From positions 1 to 48,971 of the forward strand of contig JAKLPV010000050.1 in the NCBI GenBank assembly GCA_022013685.1: 48,971 bases of DNA, read 5' to 3'. The stretch is from Anaerolineae bacterium (GTDB lineage Bacteria; Chloroflexota; Anaerolineae; Anaerolineales; Villigracilaceae). Positions within the stretch are counted from its first letter, which is position 1, and each line of letters begins with the position of its first letter. Both the position numbers and the translations under genes were made by a program. The notes beneath the pieces are model-generated. The model was given only the letters and a program-made list of their open reading frames with translations. It was not told where the DNA came from and made no database searches. Shown one piece after another: positions 34,498-42,493 of the stretch.

Positions 34498-35399
34498 TGG
34501 AACCCTTAGTCCAATTTTTTGTGGGAGCCACGATCTCGTTCATCGGCATGTGGTTTGTCATGCCCATCGTGCTGTTCTTTTTACGCCTGATCGGGCTTTA
34601 CACTACTGTCGAAGAAGGCACCTGCCAGGTTTTCATCCTGTTTGGCCGCGTGGTGGGGATCCTGGACGAACCGGGGCTGGTGATCCTGCCGCTCAAACTC
34701 GGGCCAAGCGCATTCCTGGTCAACTGGCTGGGAAGCCGCAAGGTGCTGGATATGCGCCGCGATCAGCAATACCTGCGCAGCAACCCGGTCAACTCGGAAG
34801 AAGGCGCGCCGATGGGCGTGGGCATCTGGTATGAAATGTACATCAGCGACCCGGTCTCCTATCTGTTCAAAAACGCCGACCCGCGCGGGTCACTGGCGGC
34901 CAACGTCAGCAATGCGGTGGTGCGCTCATTGAGCAACATGCCCCTCGAACAAATGCTGATCGACCGCCACGGCATGAGTCGCATGGTCCGCGATGAAGTC
35001 TCACCGCGCTCGCATGAGTGGGGCTACAAGCTGGGGTCGGTCTACATCCGCAAGGTACATTTCCGTGACGTCGGCATGATCCAGCAGATCGAAGCCAAGG
35101 TGGTCAACCGCCTGCGCCAGGTGACCTCCGCCATCAAACAGGACGGGGCCAACCAGGTCAACATCATCACCAGCACAGCAGATCGTCAGGCCGCCGTCGA
35201 ATTCGCCAAAGCCGGGGCAATCCGCCCACGCATCGTTGGCGAGGCCATGCACAAAATTTCATCCAACAAGGAAGTTGCCAGCGCCCTGTTCGAGATATTG
35301 GAAACGCAAAATATCCTGGAAGGCAAAGGCAAACTGGTTTTGGTGCCGCCCAAAAACGAGCTGCTGAACCAACTCATCACCGCTGAAAAAGTCAAGTAA
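34497..35399 (+). CDS. SPFH/band-7 domain protein 2
   Basis: 300 residues. An N-terminal hydrophobic segment, then YTTVEEGTCQVFILFGRVVGIL and LVILPLKLGPSAFLVNWLG, a band-7 pattern, and GVGIWYEMYISDPVSYLFKNAD; the later AIKQDGANQVNIITSTADRQAAVEFAKA is a long helix. The start overlaps the stop of the first SPFH gene by one base, and GGGAGGTGGAG precedes it. Likely forms a membrane scaffold with its partner. No protease gene is adjacent. Confidence 0.85.
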   Translation: MEPLVQFFVGATISFIGMWFVMPIVLFFLRLIGLYTTVEEGTCQVFILFGRVVGILDEPGLVILPLKLGPSAFLVNWLGSRKVLDMRRDQQYLRSNPVNSEEGAPMGVGIWYEMYISDPVSYLFKNADPRGSLAANVSNAVVRSLSNMPLEQMLIDRHGMSRMVRDEVSPRSHEWGYKLGSVYIRKVHFRDVGMIQQIEAKVVNRLRQVTSAIKQDGANQVNIITSTADRQAAVEFAKAGAIRPRIVGEAMHKISSNKEVASALFEILETQNILEGKGKLVLVPPKNELLNQLITAEKVK

Positions 35400-35417
35400 A
35401 GCGGAAAGTAAAACACA

Positions 35418-35454
35418 AAAAAAGGAGTGGACTGATCGAGTCCACTCCTTTTTT
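35418..35454. terminator. Bidirectional terminator between SPFH and MerR genes
   Basis: 16-bp perfect stem AAAAAAGGAGTGGACT/AGTCCACTCCTTTTTT around a 5-base loop, with A/T runs on both sides. Confidence 0.85.
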
Positions 35455-35472
35455 GTTGAAAGTTGCGATTTG

Positions 35473-36216
35473 TTACCGTTTTGCAGCAACATAAACTTTG
35501 ACCGCTTCGTTCATGAACTCAGCCAGTTTGGGATCGATGGCATCGTACGTGGCGCGGAAGCGCGGATCGTTGACGTAGCCATCTGCCAGGCCGAGCAACT
35601 GCTCGAGGTTCGGCGTCCAGAAGTAGTCCATGTGCGCCCGCCAGCGTTCGACCAACGCCTGGACTTCGGGAGAACCTGCGCCCTTCGGCATGGCGGCGAT
35701 CATCTCGATGTGGATATCCTTGCTCTCGGCCAGGATGGCCTGCTGCTTTTCCTTGCCATAAGCCTTCCACTTGCGGTTGGATTCGCGCACGGTTTCGGGA
35801 TCGTACATCTCTTCGGCCTCGCGGGCATATTTTTCTTCTTCTTCGGGGGTAAAACCGGAGAAAATTTGTTTGTTATCCATGATTTTTTGTCCTTTCAGAT
35901 ACGAAATAGTGTTGTCCACCGTTTCCACAAGAAGCTCCAGCCGTTTGATGTGTCTGGCAATCTCGGTCTTGTGGCTTTCCAGCGCCGCCAGCACATCAAA
36001 ATCACGGCGTCCCATGATTTTTTTGATTTTGTCGAGCGGCAAACCCATCTCCCGGTAGAACAGGATCTGTTGCAGACACAGCGCGGCGTCCTCCCCATAG
36101 TAGCGATAGCCGTTCTCGCCAATCTGGGACGGCTTGAGCAAGCCGATCTGGTCGTAGTGGTGCAGGGTGCGGGGCGTGACCCCGGCCAGGGTGGAAAGTT
36201 GTTTGACGGTGAACAT
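35473..36216 (-). CDS. MerR family regulator with TipAS effector domain
   Basis: 247 residues from MFTVKQLSTLAGVTPRTLHHYDQIGLL. GGAG precedes the ATG, which makes the frame upstream to 36261 unnecessary. N-terminal MerR helix-turn-helix, a coiled coil (GRRDFDVLAALESHKTEIARH), and a C-terminal TipAS-type domain with KEKQQAILAESKDIH, SPEVQALVERWRAHMDYFWTP and GLADGYVNDPRF. In TipAL/Mta relatives this domain binds drug-like ligands. The promoter at 36270-36300 has the expected 19-bp spacer and dyad, so it is autoregulated. The neighbours PadR and a hydrolase are divergent; no transporter is in view. Confidence 0.9.
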   Translation of the reverse strand: MFTVKQLSTLAGVTPRTLHHYDQIGLLKPSQIGENGYRYYGEDAALCLQQILFYREMGLPLDKIKKIMGRRDFDVLAALESHKTEIARHIKRLELLVETVDNTISYLKGQKIMDNKQIFSGFTPEEEEKYAREAEEMYDPETVRESNRKWKAYGKEKQQAILAESKDIHIEMIAAMPKGAGSPEVQALVERWRAHMDYFWTPNLEQLLGLADGYVNDPRFRATYDAIDPKLAEFMNEAVKVYVAAKR

Positions 36217-36269
36217 AGGTTTCTCCAGGCTGACATCCACTTTTGAAGCGCTGCCAGCCAACTTGGCAT

Positions 36270-36300
36270 ACTATAAACTATAACGTAACGTTAATGTCAA
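36270..36300 (-). promoter_or_regulatory. MerR-type promoter and operator
   Basis: Read on the minus strand: -35 TTGACA (36300-36295), a 19-base spacer, and -10 TATAGT (36275-36270). The spacer contains the inverted repeat TAACG-TTA-CGTTA. Such long spacers with a central dyad are the mark of MerR-controlled promoters. Confidence 0.8.
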
Positions 36301-36346
36301 GGGTTGGAAACGGATTGGCTAACAGAAAGGATGAGTAGTGTTTGCC

Positions 36347-36375
36347 TTGACAATCACCATTTTATATATTACTAT
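36347..36375 (+). promoter_or_regulatory. Promoter of the padR gene
   Basis: -35 TTGACA (36347-36352) and -10 TACTAT (36370-36375) with a 17-base spacer, 26 bases before the start of the PadR gene. Confidence 0.6.
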
Positions 36376-36401
36376 TAGATACATAGCGAAAGGAAGCAAC
36401 A

Positions 36402-36932
36402 ATGGAATTCGTCATCCTTGGGTTACTCGCCCTGCGCGCAATGACCATTTACGATATCAACAAGGCGCTTGAAAAAAGCATCTCCTTGTTCTACAGCGCC
36501 AGTTTTGGCAGCATCAACGCCGCCATCAGCAAGATGCTCGCAAAAGGCTGGGTGACCGCCGAAGAGAAGGTTGAAAACGGCAGGAACAAGAAAGTTTTCA
36601 GCCTGACCCCCGCCGGGCAGCAGGCATTCCAGGGTTGGCTCGGCTCGGCCATCGATCGGGAGAAAGTCAAAGACCCGGCCCTGACTCGCCTATTTTTCAT
36701 GGGCATGCTGCCCATCGAGCAGCGCATCCCGCTGCTGGAAGCACACCTGAACAACCTGCGCCAGACCGTCGAAGCATTGAACATCATCCAAAATGAAGCC
36801 GCCGCGAAGCGAGTCCCGACCGAATTGCAGGATATCTTCGATTACCAGATGCTGACCCTGACTTATGGCTGCGATTTCTATAAATTCAATATCAACTGGT
36901 ATGAGAAACTGCTCGAGGACTTAAAATCTTGA
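36402..36932 (+). CDS. PadR family transcriptional regulator
   Basis: 176 residues. Winged helix: MEFVILGLLALRAMTIYDINKALEKSI, SINAAISKMLAKGWVTAEEK and FSLTPAGQQAFQGWL, as in PadR. The C-terminal half is helical (PIEQRIPLLEAHLNNLRQTVE), for dimerisation. AAAGGAAG lies before the ATG. The alpha/beta hydrolase gene 88 bases downstream is the likely partner or target. PadR proteins repress detoxification or stress genes in response to small molecules. Confidence 0.88.
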   Translation: MEFVILGLLALRAMTIYDINKALEKSISLFYSASFGSINAAISKMLAKGWVTAEEKVENGRNKKVFSLTPAGQQAFQGWLGSAIDREKVKDPALTRLFFMGMLPIEQRIPLLEAHLNNLRQTVEALNIIQNEAAAKRVPTELQDIFDYQMLTLTYGCDFYKFNINWYEKLLEDLKS

Positions 36933-37020
36933 CCAGATCAACAAAAGTACCTATTTGACCCAAACGGTTTACCGAACCACCGGGCGCGCAAAAAACATCA
37001 AGTTTTCAAGGAATCCCCCA

Positions 37021-37821
37021 ATGAATACCCTGCAAGAAAAACAACTACAACAAGACAAATTCAGCCTGTACTACTACACCCAGGGCGACCCTACCAAAGA
37101 AGCGATTGTCTTCATCCATCCGGCCTACGGCGACCACACCTGTTTCCACCACCAAATGGATACTTTTGCTGAGAACTACCACGTTATCAGCCTGGATATG
37201 CTCGGGCACGGCAAATCGCAGGTCAACGGCGCCAACGTCACCATCGAGAAGACCGCCGAACTGGTGGCAGAGATCATCGAACGCGAAGGTCACCGAGAGG
37301 CGCACCTGGTTGGCGTTTCGCTGGGCTCGTTGATGGCGCAATATATCGCAGATAAATATCCGCAAAAGGTCAAGACTGTGACCGTCACCGGCGGCTACAG
37401 CATCTTTGGCGATAACTCGGCCATCACTAAAGCCCAAAACAGCGAAATCTTCAAGGCTTTTTTCCTGATTCTCTTCGATATGGACGGGTTCCGGCGCTAT
37501 GTGGTCAGGAACACAAATGTTGTCGAAGCCGAACGCGAAATCTTTTACCAGGCCATGCAGCACTTTACGCGGCGCTCGTTGCAGGTCATGCCGGGCATGG
37601 AGAAAATCATGGACAAAACGCCCAAAAGCCTGCCCCAGCCCCTGCTGATCATCGCCGGGGAACACGACCTGCCGATCGTCTACAGCAACTCACTGGCCTG
37701 GCACAAACAGGAACCCAACAGCCAGCTGGCCATCATCCCCGCCGCCGGTCACTGCGCCAACATGGACAACGCCCCAGAATTCAACCGCGTGCTGGGTGAA
37801 TTCTTGAGAAGCACGGCATGA
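37021..37821 (+). CDS. Alpha/beta hydrolase
   Basis: 266 residues from MNTLQEKQLQQDKFSLYYYTQGD, with AAGGAA upstream; the in-frame extension to 36955 has no ribosome binding site. HPAYGDHTCF near the oxyanion loop, VGVSLGSLMA with nucleophile Ser100, GEHDLPIVYS for the acid, and AAGHCANMDNAPEFN for the catalytic His. Triad complete. Similar to small-molecule esterases or lipases; the substrate is unknown. Confidence 0.85.
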   Translation: MNTLQEKQLQQDKFSLYYYTQGDPTKEAIVFIHPAYGDHTCFHHQMDTFAENYHVISLDMLGHGKSQVNGANVTIEKTAELVAEIIEREGHREAHLVGVSLGSLMAQYIADKYPQKVKTVTVTGGYSIFGDNSAITKAQNSEIFKAFFLILFDMDGFRRYVVRNTNVVEAEREIFYQAMQHFTRRSLQVMPGMEKIMDKTPKSLPQPLLIIAGEHDLPIVYSNSLAWHKQEPNSQLAIIPAAGHCANMDNAPEFNRVLGEFLRSTA

Positions 37822-37963
37822 GGGGCCAACAACGATGCGGTTAGGAGACTTGCCGTAAGGTTCACCGCACAAGGAGCCGCACACTGGCTCCCGCCTACAC
37901 TGCACCGAACGCAGTTGGAAGCACATTGTACGCTGAGAACAGAACTACAGCGCGCCGCGTTAA

Positions 37964-38398
37964 TTACTTTACCGGGCGGGGTCTCGTCAGCCGTCCCCAG
38001 ACAGATTGCACGGCAGCGCCAACAGCAAAACCAGCCGCAAGTGCGGCACAAAAACCGGACAGGATGGCCCATAACGCAGGAAAACCGTTGGCCTGAGCAA
38101 GCTGGCTCGCCCAATCTGCTGCCCAGCACCCGCTAAGAATGGCCAGGAACAAGGTTAGGACAATTCCAAGCAGATCAAGGCTAATTTTGCGCCACATCGC
38201 CGGTAAACTGATTTCGCCCTGTCGGTAGGCATGCAGCGGTTTCTGAATCGCGAACAACAGCATAAAGCTAACAGCAACCAACAAAACCAGACTAGAAACA
38301 GGCTGCGCCAGAGACGGGAAGAAAAGCAGGCAGGCCAGCAAAGCCCCAAGCATGGCGAGCACAATCCACATTCCGTGTTTTTCGAGAGCGGCCAGCAT
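37964..38398 (-). CDS. Polytopic membrane protein
   Basis: 144 residues from MLAALEKHGMW. The ATG shares one base with the stop of the WD40 gene (TGATG), so translation is coupled. About four hydrophobic segments; no recognised domain. Probably functions with the WD40 lipoprotein encoded just upstream. Confidence 0.65.
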   Translation of the reverse strand: MLAALEKHGMWIVLAMLGALLACLLFFPSLAQPVSSLVLLVAVSFMLLFAIQKPLHAYRQGEISLPAMWRKISLDLLGIVLTLFLAILSGCWAADWASQLAQANGFPALWAILSGFCAALAAGFAVGAAVQSVWGRLTRPRPVK

Positions 38399-40389
38399 CA
38401 CGGCAATCCCCACAGGCGAATGACACCATCTGCCGAAAGCGCAACCAACCCCGAGCCATCAGCGGTAAACTCCAGGGCAATCACCTGTTCATCGCCAGGC
38501 AGCATCGCAAGCTGGCTGCCATCGGCGGCGCTCCACAGATAGATATCACCGTAGTAATCGCCGTTGGCAATGATTTTGTCATCGGGGGAGAGCGCAATCG
38601 AGTAAGAATAAGAGTCGATACTGACCAGGTTATTGCCATCCTCAACCTGCCAGGTGCGGATACGTCCGCCCAGAGTCAGCACAAAACTCTTGTCACTGGA
38701 TACGATGATCTCCAGGATATCGCGGTCATCCAGGCGTTGGGGAAAGTAGAGTGACCTGGGCGGGTCTGTCTGCCAGAAAACCACTTCGCTGGTGTTCCAC
38801 TGCGGAGCCAGCGAGCCGGTAATCAGCAGGTTTTCATCAGCGGAGAAAGCTACCGTGTTCATGTCGCGCTGCAGGCCGAGCATATCCTGCGGCTGGCCGG
38901 TTTGCAGGTTGACCAGGGTCAGATAGTTTTTGCCCCAAACCGCAGCATACGTTTTCTGCGGGCTGAGCGCCGCGCCAGAACAGCGTTTTTGGGAGGGGGC
39001 TTCAAAGGTTTTTGTTGCGCCATCGCTGGCCCGAACGTGAAGAACACCGTCCTTGCACCAGAGAATGGTTTGGTCTTGGGCATAAAAATAAGGAGCGGCG
39101 ACGTCTTCAGGGAGTTGAACCGGTTCAACCAGGCCAGACGGCAGGGTTAGCCAGTAGGAAGCGGCCCACGCGCGCAGCTCTTGCTCCTCAATCGCGGCCA
39201 GGCCTCGCAGGCCGGTGTAATGTTCCTGATCGAACAAAAACTGTTTGAGACGGGAATCTTCGGCAGGCGGATCGATTTCAGTTTGTTCGATCAGGTTACC
39301 AGCCGGGAAACTGCGCACCTGCTGCACGGTTTTGCCGTTGGCCGGGCCGCTGACGACCGCCTGGCTGCCGTCGGCGCTGATTTCGAGGCTGTAGAGTTCT
39401 TCGAGATTAGTGCCGAAGTGGCCGGTTTCCTTGCCAGCCTGGGCGTCCCAAATTCGGACAATGCCGCCGCTCAGGGTGAGCAGCGTTTTCCCGTCCGCCA
39501 GGAAGGTGGGAGCGGCAAAAAAGCCGGGGTCTTTGGCATAAGCTATCAGGCTGGAGTCATCCACATTCCAAAAAGAAATGCGCGCACCCGAAACCTTAAC
39601 GCGCTGCGTGACCCAAATATCGAGGAATTTGATGCCAGTTATGGCGACCAGGGTTTTGCCGTCTGGCGAATAGCGCAGGTAAGCCGGGACGGTGTTGATT
39701 ATGTCGTTGCGGATGCTGGCGGCGGGGGCATCCTGGCCGATTTGCCAGATGTCGAGCGTGCCGTCCAGGTACCCGACGGCGAGTTGGGCGCTGTCTGGAG
39801 AGAATTCGATTGCGCCGACATCGGCAACGCCCATATTTTCAATGTATTCATCCGGATTGTCAGAGTTCCAGGGCAGCGCATAGCGCCCGAGCGGATGTTG
39901 GAAGGTTTGCGCCAGCGCGCCATCGGCAACTTTCCACAATTTGACCTCGCCGCCATCGTGGCTGGTCGCCAGCCAGGCTTCATCGGGCGAGATGCTGAAG
40001 TCAATGGTGTTGGGGATGAACGCCACCAGGCGGGCGGGTTCCGTTTCATAGAGGTAGACACCCAGCGAGGTCAAAACCACCAACCCGGTGCCTTGATTCA
40101 GGTACTGGGAGCGTTCCGCCACGCCTCGTCCCCAACGGTTGATCTCGACCACCTGCCCGGCGTTATCAAGGCGGATGGCCTGGCTTGTCCAAGGGATGGG
40201 TGTCGGCGAAGGCAGCGGCGTGGCGGTGGGTTCAGTTGTCGCTGTCGGGGGCGGGCTGGCTGTGGCCGTTGCCGGCGCTGCAGCCGGGGTGCTTGGCGAG
40301 GTGATCGGGGCAGTCCCATCCGTTGCCGGGGCGCAGGCGCTGAAGAGCAGGGTAAAAAGAATCAGGGTGATGGTTATTTTTGTGGGCAT
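38398..40389 (-). CDS. WD40-repeat lipoprotein
   Basis: 663 residues. Lipobox FSAC (Cys19), a long Pro/Thr/Ala linker (APATATASPPPTATTEPTA), then around ten WD40-like blades with repeats such as SPDEAWLATSHDGGEVKLW, SPDSAQLAVGYLDGTLDIW, SPDDKIIANGDYYGDIYLW and TADGSGLVALSADGVIRLW. It should form a cell-surface beta propeller for protein binding. No enzyme site. No strong ribosome binding site at the start. Confidence 0.85.
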   Translation of the reverse strand: MPTKITITLILFTLLFSACAPATDGTAPITSPSTPAAAPATATASPPPTATTEPTATPLPSPTPIPWTSQAIRLDNAGQVVEINRWGRGVAERSQYLNQGTGLVVLTSLGVYLYETEPARLVAFIPNTIDFSISPDEAWLATSHDGGEVKLWKVADGALAQTFQHPLGRYALPWNSDNPDEYIENMGVADVGAIEFSPDSAQLAVGYLDGTLDIWQIGQDAPAASIRNDIINTVPAYLRYSPDGKTLVAITGIKFLDIWVTQRVKVSGARISFWNVDDSSLIAYAKDPGFFAAPTFLADGKTLLTLSGGIVRIWDAQAGKETGHFGTNLEELYSLEISADGSQAVVSGPANGKTVQQVRSFPAGNLIEQTEIDPPAEDSRLKQFLFDQEHYTGLRGLAAIEEQELRAWAASYWLTLPSGLVEPVQLPEDVAAPYFYAQDQTILWCKDGVLHVRASDGATKTFEAPSQKRCSGAALSPQKTYAAVWGKNYLTLVNLQTGQPQDMLGLQRDMNTVAFSADENLLITGSLAPQWNTSEVVFWQTDPPRSLYFPQRLDDRDILEIIVSSDKSFVLTLGGRIRTWQVEDGNNLVSIDSYSYSIALSPDDKIIANGDYYGDIYLWSAADGSQLAMLPGDEQVIALEFTADGSGLVALSADGVIRLWGLP

Positions 40390-40458
40390 GAGGGGATATC
40401 TTCGGGAATCAAGGTTTGAGAGTAAAACGAGATCAAGGTTATTATGGCATCCACAGGG

Positions 40459-40566
40459 CTATTGAGGACCTTTACGCTTTTTCCACCAACGCCATATCAG
40501 CATTCCAACAAATGAGCCAAAGCTGCCTTCCAGCCATAGATGTGAAAAATGTAGGGTTTCTGGCAT
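40459..40566 (-). CDS. Small membrane ORF after the 40569 gene
   Basis: 35 residues: MPETLHFSHLWLEGSFGSFV, then GMLIWRWWKKRKG, one hydrophobic segment with a basic C-terminal tail. GGAAG lies upstream of its ATG, and it starts 3 bases after the stop of the gene at 40569. Small size makes this tentative; it could be a chance frame. Confidence 0.4.
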   Translation of the reverse strand: MPETLHFSHLWLEGSFGSFVGMLIWRWWKKRKGPQ

Positions 40567-40568
40567 GA

Positions 40569-41174
40569 TTATTTTCTTCCTTTTGGAATCAATCGCCACG
40601 CTTGTTGGGCAAGGTTAATTTCACTCCAGACAAACCCAAAGTGCAAGAAAAAACCAACAAGAGAGAATCCAAGTACTCCGTTTCCTGCCCGTTGGCTCAA
40701 ACTCGACAACCACACCCCAATAAATCCCGCCATTGGGGCAATAGACAAGATTCCAAAGACAATCATTTTTCCAAGACATGATGTGGGCGCATTGATTTCA
40801 TTAGCCAACCTATTCGACAATCCCTGATTAAAAAATGGCAAAGCAATTGCCACCGGATACATAATTGCCAGGGGAGCGATCCAGCGCCAGTCAGGCAAAC
40901 TGGCATAAACTAAATTTAGAGCCAAAACACCACCAAAAGCAGGCATCGGCAAAATCAACTCTAAAAATTCTACTTTCCAATTCGGCTTCAAAAAAATTAG
41001 CGCGCGAACAATAAGAATAACCACACCCAAACATAAGGCAATGTACATGGCCGTGAAATTATAGCTGATGGTTTTCGCGCTGGTTGGCGTCACTCCTACC
41101 AACGCAACTACAATAGGAATAGCAATCAGGGACGATAAAAAGCGCCCAAGTCCTGGTTTCTGTGTTTTGCTCAT
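40569..41174 (-). CDS. Polytopic membrane protein
   Basis: 201 residues from MSKTQKPGLGRFLSSL; the frame opens at 41237 but the first residues there are polar and lack a ribosome binding site. Six or so hydrophobic segments (VVALVGVTPTSAKT, YIALCLGVVILIVRAL, LEFLI-like and later helices). Genes on both sides are also membrane or surface proteins. No known family. The start is uncertain. Confidence 0.6.
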   Translation of the reverse strand: MSKTQKPGLGRFLSSLIAIPIVVALVGVTPTSAKTISYNFTAMYIALCLGVVILIVRALIFLKPNWKVEFLELILPMPAFGGVLALNLVYASLPDWRWIAPLAIMYPVAIALPFFNQGLSNRLANEINAPTSCLGKMIVFGILSIAPMAGFIGVWLSSLSQRAGNGVLGFSLVGFFLHFGFVWSEINLAQQAWRLIPKGRK

Positions 41175-41337
41175 GTTTATGGCTCTGGAGTTAACAATAA
41201 ATACAGCGTTTTCATTCTCATCGTCATCCCTGCCCAAGATCCCAAATTAACTCGCCACTACTTATGTCGGGCAAGCAGGGCCAGTTTCGGCCAGTGGCGT
41301 TCGAGGAGAGTGGGCATGGGGTATATATGGGCTATCA

Positions 41338-42459
41338 TCAGGATTTGTTTGCGAGAACCGCTTTCGCTTGTGCTGTTTTTTCGCGGTACAACTGCTTATC
41401 TTCATCAGAAGGTATTCCCTCCTGTGACATTTTGTCAAGCACAACTTCGAGCTTGAAGGCAAATTGCCAAACTGTTTTCAAGGCGTTTGTTGCGATTGGT
41501 TTTTGAAGCGGACCTCCATGTTGCTTGGTGTTTTCATATAAACGCGCAGCGTGAACTCGGGTGTTGTTAATTGTTTTGTAATGGGCAGCAAGCATGTATT
41601 TGAAAAACGCCTGTCGCATTTCAAGTTCTTCCACCGCATCTTCATAGTGATATTCATATCCAAAACTGTATCCCATAGATTTACGAAATTTTTCCCTGCC
41701 ATCATAAATTGTCAGCGCATCTCTTGCTGCTTCATACAAGTTCGGCAGGTAGTCCACCAAAGATTGCCATTCATGCAAATCGCCATTGTGCTCAAAGTAA
41801 CTTCTCTGCATTTTTAACACTTTTTCAGAGCGAGGCACATAAATATTCAGGCTCTCTTTCAAAGTATGCACTTCCCCCATGGCTATGTTTTGACCCGTGA
41901 CTGCTCCGATAATCCCATAATTGTATGTCAGGAAGGCCTTTGTAAATAATTCCTCATCCTCGACCACTTCCCCTTGCTCATTGAGCAATACAAATCCCGT
42001 CAGCGTGGCTATATTTTCCCACCACCGTTGGCGAACATAAGGACCAAGAAAATAGATTTTTTCGTTAATCCTCAGCAAGCGCACACCAACTACCATCTTG
42101 TCTTTTTTATTGCGTTCGCCAAAGCGGTATATCGTTTTGTAAATATGCGGGTGGTTTTTTCGGGCCCAACGCCGGTTACGTTTTTCCTCATGATAAAAAT
42201 AGGGGGGTATCTTCACAAAACCAAAGACCACTACTGCAAGAATAATGGCATGTACCAAGGGGTTTTCCAGCAGGTAAGGACCCCATCCGAACACCAACAC
42301 AGCAAACGGGATTATGAACAAAACCAAAACTAACAATGTCAGCCCGGTTGGCGTGCTTATTTTTTGATAGGGCACTCCCCTGGCGCGCAGGGGGAGTTGT
42401 TTTTCAAGAAACTGGAAGTATTCCTTGCGCAATTCTTCAAGGTTGTTTTCACGATTCAT
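41338..42459 (-). CDS. Membrane protein with large cytoplasmic C-terminal domain
   Basis: 373 residues from MNRENNLEELRKEYFQFLE, with AAGGAAA upstream; the longer frame to 42696 runs inside the gene at 42494. Two adjacent hydrophobic segments at about 45-90 (LVLVLFIIPFAVLVFGWGPYLL, AIILAVVVFGFVKI), then a soluble region with MVVGVRLLRINEKIYFLGPYV and a helical end (KALTQ-like KEKTAQAKAVLANKS). Charged, no catalytic motif seen. It starts 35 bases after the stop of the giant surface protein gene and may be in its operon. Confidence 0.65.
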   Translation of the reverse strand: MNRENNLEELRKEYFQFLEKQLPLRARGVPYQKISTPTGLTLLVLVLFIIPFAVLVFGWGPYLLENPLVHAIILAVVVFGFVKIPPYFYHEEKRNRRWARKNHPHIYKTIYRFGERNKKDKMVVGVRLLRINEKIYFLGPYVRQRWWENIATLTGFVLLNEQGEVVEDEELFTKAFLTYNYGIIGAVTGQNIAMGEVHTLKESLNIYVPRSEKVLKMQRSYFEHNGDLHEWQSLVDYLPNLYEAARDALTIYDGREKFRKSMGYSFGYEYHYEDAVEELEMRQAFFKYMLAAHYKTINNTRVHAARLYENTKQHGGPLQKPIATNALKTVWQFAFKLEVVLDKMSQEGIPSDEDKQLYREKTAQAKAVLANKS

Positions 42460-42493
42460 GTTAGTGGGTTTCCTTATTAAAACACAGACTTGC

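Noticed and set aside
37822-37963. A gene or terminator between the hydrolase and the membrane protein
   Set aside because: A GGAGCC/GGCTCC stem is present but no T-run or credible frame; I see nothing definite here.
39181-40419. Plus-strand frame of 412 residues opposite the WD40 gene
   Set aside because: No ribosome binding site or signal; the minus strand has lipobox and WD40 repeats.
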